NCBI GenBank assembly: GCA_934667105.1
Contig: CAKULG010000003.1
Span: forward strand, 131,561-195,560
DNA length: 64,000 bases
Direction: 5' to 3'
DNA from: an uncultured Clostridia bacterium
GTDB lineage: Bacteria; Bacillota; Clostridia; Christensenellales; Aristaeellaceae
The translations under genes and the position numbers were made by a program. A model generated the notes under the pieces. The model did not search any database and had not been told where the DNA came from. It saw nothing but the letters and a program-made list of their open reading frames with translations. This document shows positions 61,104 to 64,000 of the stretch, piece after piece (position 1 is the stretch's first letter; every line of letters begins with the position of its first letter).

Positions 61104-62225
61104 ATGCGTCAAGTTACGGTGGAGCGTTTGGGTCTTGGCGACCATGACGAAATGCTGGATATGCTCAACCGCGTATTCGCGGAGCATAACAACAATCCTG
61201 CCTTCCGATTTCAGGAAGTGCTGCCCAAAATGGCCCGCCCTACGGAGGAAAACATGCGCCGCCATTTCGCCGTTCGCGAAAACGGACGCATCGTGGCGGC
61301 GCTGGGGGTATACCCGCTGCCCACGGTCATCGCGGGGGAACGCTTTCTTTTTTCCACGGTGGGCAACGTGGGCACGCTGCCCGAGGCCCGCGGCAAAGGG
61401 TATATGACGCTGCTGTTGGCCGAGGCTATGGAGGAGCTTTCACGCATCGGCGCGGACGCTTCACGCCTGGGCGGCAAGCAGGAGCGCTACGCCCGGTACG
61501 GCTATTTTCCTTGCGGCACGGCGTATCGTTTTTTGCTGCCGCGCCAAAGGGAGACGCCGCCCGCAGGCGTTTCGCTGCGCTCCATCGAAAAAGGCGATAC
61601 GGCCGCGCTGGAATTTTGCGCCGCGCTCTATCGGCGCAACAGCTTTCGCGTGGAGCGAACCACGCCGGAGGATTTTTACGAAACCCTGACCGCCTTTAAA
61701 TGCCGTCCCCTTTTAGCGCTGGACGGCGCGGAAAATCCCGTGGGCTACGCCGCGCTTTCGGAAAACGGGCGGGAAGTCAGCGAGCTGGACGCGGACGGCC
61801 TGGAAAATTTTAAGGGGCTTGTCCAGGCGCTCTGCGCGCAGGGGGAGATAACGGCGGTGCTGCCTCTGGGCAAGCGAGAGGAAGCCGCGTATCTCCAAAG
61901 CCTTTGCTTAGATCGCGCCTGCTTCTCCCCCAGCCTTTTCTACATCCGGAATTGGCCGGGCATTCTGAATGCGCTGCTGCGCTGGAAAGCGTCCCAGTGC
62001 GCGCTGCCCGACGCATCTGAAACGCTGACCATTGCAGGCTGCGGCACGTTCACTTTGGAATGCAGCGGCGGCAAGACCCGGTGCATTCCCTCCTCCGCCC
62101 AAGCACAGCGCGTGCTCACGCCCAAGGAAGCGGCCCAAGCGCTGTTGGGGCCCTGCCCCGAAGGCGAAGATGCACCAACGCTTTTCCCCTTGCCTCTCAC
62201 CTGGCGTGGGCAGGATCGCGTGTAG
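61104..62225 (+). CDS. GNAT acetyltransferase with C-terminal SCP2-like domain (Eis-like)
   Basis: A 373-residue protein, 11 bases after the barrel protein with a GGGAGG site. The first GNAT domain has the acetyl-CoA loop GNVGTLPEARGKGYMTLLLAEAME and VAALGVYPLPTVIAGE; a second, degenerate GNAT-like half follows (~170-280); the last ~90 residues (LTIAGCGTFTLECSGGKTRCIPS) fit the SCP2 lid of Eis-type N-acetyltransferases. These acetylate amines, including aminoglycosides in some members, but most have unknown targets. Finding it at the end of a glycan operon is unusual; acetylation of an amino sugar is possible but not shown. Confidence 0.82.
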   Translation: MRQVTVERLGLGDHDEMLDMLNRVFAEHNNNPAFRFQEVLPKMARPTEENMRRHFAVRENGRIVAALGVYPLPTVIAGERFLFSTVGNVGTLPEARGKGYMTLLLAEAMEELSRIGADASRLGGKQERYARYGYFPCGTAYRFLLPRQRETPPAGVSLRSIEKGDTAALEFCAALYRRNSFRVERTTPEDFYETLTAFKCRPLLALDGAENPVGYAALSENGREVSELDADGLENFKGLVQALCAQGEITAVLPLGKREEAAYLQSLCLDRACFSPSLFYIRNWPGILNALLRWKASQCALPDASETLTIAGCGTFTLECSGGKTRCIPSSAQAQRVLTPKEAAQALLGPCPEGEDAPTLFPLPLTWRGQDRV

Positions 62226-62242
62226 CCCACAAAGAAGCGTAG

Positions 62243-62276
62243 AAACCGTTTGGGGCAAACCAAAGAACGGTTTTTC
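62243..62276 (+). terminator. Terminator after the GNAT gene (repeat family copy 8, shortened)
   Basis: AAACCGTT-TGG (from 62243) pairs with CCAAAGAACGGTTT (62260-62273) with a 3-base bulge and is followed by TTTCTC. It ends the GH50-like operon. Confidence 0.68.
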
Positions 62277-62386
62277 TCACATTCCAAACGCTGTACGGGC
62301 AAATTGGAAAAATGCGAAGTCTCCCGGCTTTTCCGCTAACAATAGAAAATTGTATAAGCGCCTCTGCCGGGCGCACAAAAAACGGA

Positions 62387-62437
62387 GCAGAAACGCAAAC
62401 GAGTAAATCCATTTGCGTTTCTGCCCCGCATTTTTTT
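62387..62437. terminator. Terminator hairpin after the M18 aminopeptidase gene
   Basis: Perfect 13-bp arms GCAGAAACGCAAA (62387-62399) and TTTGCGTTTCTGC (62412-62424). It lies 22 bases past the minus-strand aminopeptidase stop; on the plus strand it is followed by CCCGCATTTTTTT, so it probably also stops read-through from the glycan operon. Confidence 0.72.
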
Positions 62438-62445
62438 GCTTTTTC

Positions 62446-63831
62446 TTATTTCGCGTCCTGCATAAAGGCGGCGTAGGCCTTCACGGCCTCGAACAGATCC
62501 GCCTTATTGATGATCTCCTGGGGCGCGTGCATAGAAAGCACAGGCACGCCGCTATCGATCACTTCCATGCCGTACAGCGCGCAGATATAGGCGATGGTGC
62601 CGCCGCCGCCCACGTCCACCTTGCCCAGCTCCGCCGTCTGCCAGGAAATCTGGTGATCGTCCATAATTTTGCGCAGGCGGCCGATGAATTCAGCGTTGGC
62701 GTCGTTGGAGCCGGATTTGCCGCGAGCGCCGGTAAATTTGTTATAGCACACGCCATAGCCCATCAGCGCCGCGTTTTTCTTTTCAAAGGCCGCGCCGTAC
62801 AGGGGGTCGTAGCCCGCGCTCACATCGCAGGAGAGCATGCGGCTGGCGGCCAGCGCCCGGCGCAGAATCAGATCGCTGTAATCTCCCGTCAGCGCCAGCA
62901 GCTCGGCCACTGCGTTTTCAAAATAATGCGCGCGCATGCCCGTGGCGCCCACGCTGCCGATTTCTTCTTTATCCGCCAGCAGGCAGCAGCAGGTGCTTTC
63001 CGGGGCCTCCCGCAGGGAAAGAATCGCTTCCAGGGCCGCGAAAGCGCACACCCGGTCGTCGTGGCCGTAGCCCAGAATCATGCTGCGGTCCAGGCCGAAA
63101 TCCCGCGCCTTTTCGGCGGGCACCGCCTCGATTTCGGCGGAGATCATATCATCCTCTTCCAAGCCGTATTTTTCTTTCAGCAGTTGCAGCAGCGCCGCCT
63201 TCACCGGCTCCTTTTCCGCGCCCGCCAGGGGACGGCCGCACAGGATAATATCCAAATCCTCGCCGCCCACCGCATCGGCGGCCTTCTTGCCCATCTGATC
63301 CCCGGCCAGGTGAATCAGCAAATCGGAAATGCCAACAACGGGGTCGTCCTCATTTTCACCGATGCAAAGCCGCAGAAGCTGGCCGTCCTTTTTCGCAACC
63401 ACGCCGTGCAGCGCCAGGGGCCGCGCCACCCACTGATATTTCTTGATGCCGCCGTAATAATGGGTATCCGCATAAGCCAGATCGGTGTCTTCATAGAAGG
63501 GGTTCTGCTTCAGATCGATCCGCGGGGAATCGATATGCGCGCCCACGATATTCAGCCCCGCTTCCAGGGGCCGCTTGCCCATGTGGAACAGCATAATCGC
63601 TTTGCCCATGCAATTCACATACACCTTATCACCGGGGACAAGGCGCGTCTTCTTTGCGATAGCATCCTTGAGATCGATATATCCAGCCTTTTCAGCCAGC
63701 GCTACCGTTTGACTCACGCACTCCCGTTCGGTTTTTCCATCGTTTAAAAAGCCCCGGTATTTTTTGCTGATTTCCTCCAGCGCGCATAGCGCTTGCTCGT
63801 CGTATTTTTTCCAGGCGTTTTCCCGTGCCAT
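62446..63831 (-). CDS. M18-family zinc aminopeptidase
   Basis: A 461-residue cytosolic metallopeptidase. The conserved blocks are NIVGAHIDSPRIDLKQNPFYEDTDLAY with the first metal His, HYYGGIKKYQWVARPLALHG, LADKEEIGSVGATGMRAHYF with the catalytic Glu pair, and VDVGGGGTIAYICALYGMEVIDSGVPVLSMHAPQE with the last His. M18 enzymes remove N-terminal acidic or neutral residues and form dodecamers. The length matches the bacterial ApeA-like subgroup. It is monocistronic with its own promoter at the right edge. Confidence 0.94.
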   Translation of the reverse strand: MARENAWKKYDEQALCALEEISKKYRGFLNDGKTERECVSQTVALAEKAGYIDLKDAIAKKTRLVPGDKVYVNCMGKAIMLFHMGKRPLEAGLNIVGAHIDSPRIDLKQNPFYEDTDLAYADTHYYGGIKKYQWVARPLALHGVVAKKDGQLLRLCIGENEDDPVVGISDLLIHLAGDQMGKKAADAVGGEDLDIILCGRPLAGAEKEPVKAALLQLLKEKYGLEEDDMISAEIEAVPAEKARDFGLDRSMILGYGHDDRVCAFAALEAILSLREAPESTCCCLLADKEEIGSVGATGMRAHYFENAVAELLALTGDYSDLILRRALAASRMLSCDVSAGYDPLYGAAFEKKNAALMGYGVCYNKFTGARGKSGSNDANAEFIGRLRKIMDDHQISWQTAELGKVDVGGGGTIAYICALYGMEVIDSGVPVLSMHAPQEIINKADLFEAVKAYAAFMQDAK

Positions 63832-63865
63832 ACAAGTTTCCTCCCATCAGAAAAATTGCGCATTC

Positions 63866-63894
63866 AGTTTATCACTTTTTTCCCGGAATGGCAA
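63866..63894 (-). promoter_or_regulatory. Promoter of the M18 aminopeptidase gene
   Basis: On the minus strand TTGCCA (63894-63889) and TAAACT (63871-63866) are separated by 17 bases, 34 bases before the start codon, which has a GGGAGG site. I see no supported gene between 63895 and 64000. Confidence 0.6.
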
Positions 63895-64000
63895 GAAGCG
63901 CGCGGGACATATAATGGAATATTTTGTATCCGCGTCAAACATAGGTTACACAAAGCACAGAGAGCACAGTCAAGGGAAAGGTGGAGATTTGCGAAGCAAA

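Noticed and set aside
63905..63920. TATAAT at the right edge as a promoter for a gene beyond the window
   Set aside because: No acceptable -35 box is found at 16-18 bases and no gene start follows within the window.
1..64000. tRNA, rRNA, CRISPR arrays and phage genes
   Set aside because: I looked for cloverleaf-like stretches, regularly spaced repeats and phage structural genes and found none that I could support by eye.

Overview
The window is about 58-60% GC by eye and is densely packed with bacterial genes. It reads as a chromosomal segment of a carbohydrate-specialised, anaerobic Gram-positive member of the Clostridia. Supporting marks are the order rpsO-pnp-M16 peptidase, a site-2 protease-scpA-scpB-deoB-punA operon, UPF0340 (YwlG-type) and MrfA (YprA-type) genes, a two-cluster ferredoxin, strong GGAGG ribosome binding sites, TTGACA/TATAAT promoters, and two lactose/oligosaccharide (Lpl-type) ABC importers that lack an ATPase gene. 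The exact taxon cannot be read from the sequence; a gut Christensenellales-like organism is only a guess. I see no tRNA, rRNA, CRISPR array, transposase or phage gene.

Layout. 1-5.5 kb: the tail of a TrmN6-type tRNA methyltransferase, fucose mutarotase, an RlmL-type rRNA methyltransferase whose 3' end runs 100 bp into the 3' end of a convergent GH106-like glycosidase, and an SGNH esterase in operon with that glycosidase. 5.5-10.5 kb: a forward operon of MrfA helicase, aldehyde dehydrogenase, SpoU methyltransferase and UPF0340. 10.5-15.7 kb: a reverse operon rpsO-pnp-M16 peptidase-secreted PIG-L deacetylase. 16-17.5 kb: a uracil permease behind a PyrR-like attenuator. 17.6-20.9 kb: a GH109-like Gfo/Idh/MocA protein with an AraC regulator, divergent from a quinone oxidoreductase. 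21-25.7 kb: the first Lpl-type importer, divergent from an AraC regulator interrupted by a +1 frameshift in a C7 run. 26-30.2 kb: purine salvage and chromosome-segregation operon. 30.3-33.3 kb: GH2 beta-galactosidase. 33.6-37.9 kb: a short FtsH paralogue divergent from a class A PBP. 38-41.2 kb: a flavoprotein/Gfo-Idh operon. 41.4 kb: ferredoxin. 41.7-44.9 kb: proB-proA-proC. 45.2-62.2 kb: a large glycan locus. 62.4-63.8 kb: M18 aminopeptidase.

The most interesting block is 45.2-62.2 kb. One arm, read leftwards, holds two permeases, a solute-binding protein, a membrane-spanning AraC regulator and a GH36 alpha-galactosidase. The other arm, read rightwards, holds a GH50-like enzyme and three large proteins of poorly characterised carbohydrate-linked families (DUF4832-type, DUF5107-plus-TPR-type and an unassigned barrel protein), followed by an Eis-like acetyltransferase. 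With the beta-galactosidase, GH109-like protein, FucU, PIG-L deacetylase and GH106-like/SGNH pair, the window suggests breakdown of galactose-rich, possibly GalNAc-, fucose- or rhamnose-decorated and acetylated glycans. That substrate is inference.

A family of related palindromes (core CCGTTCTTTGG...CCAAAGAACGG) sits at the 3' ends of at least eight genes and probably serves as terminators.
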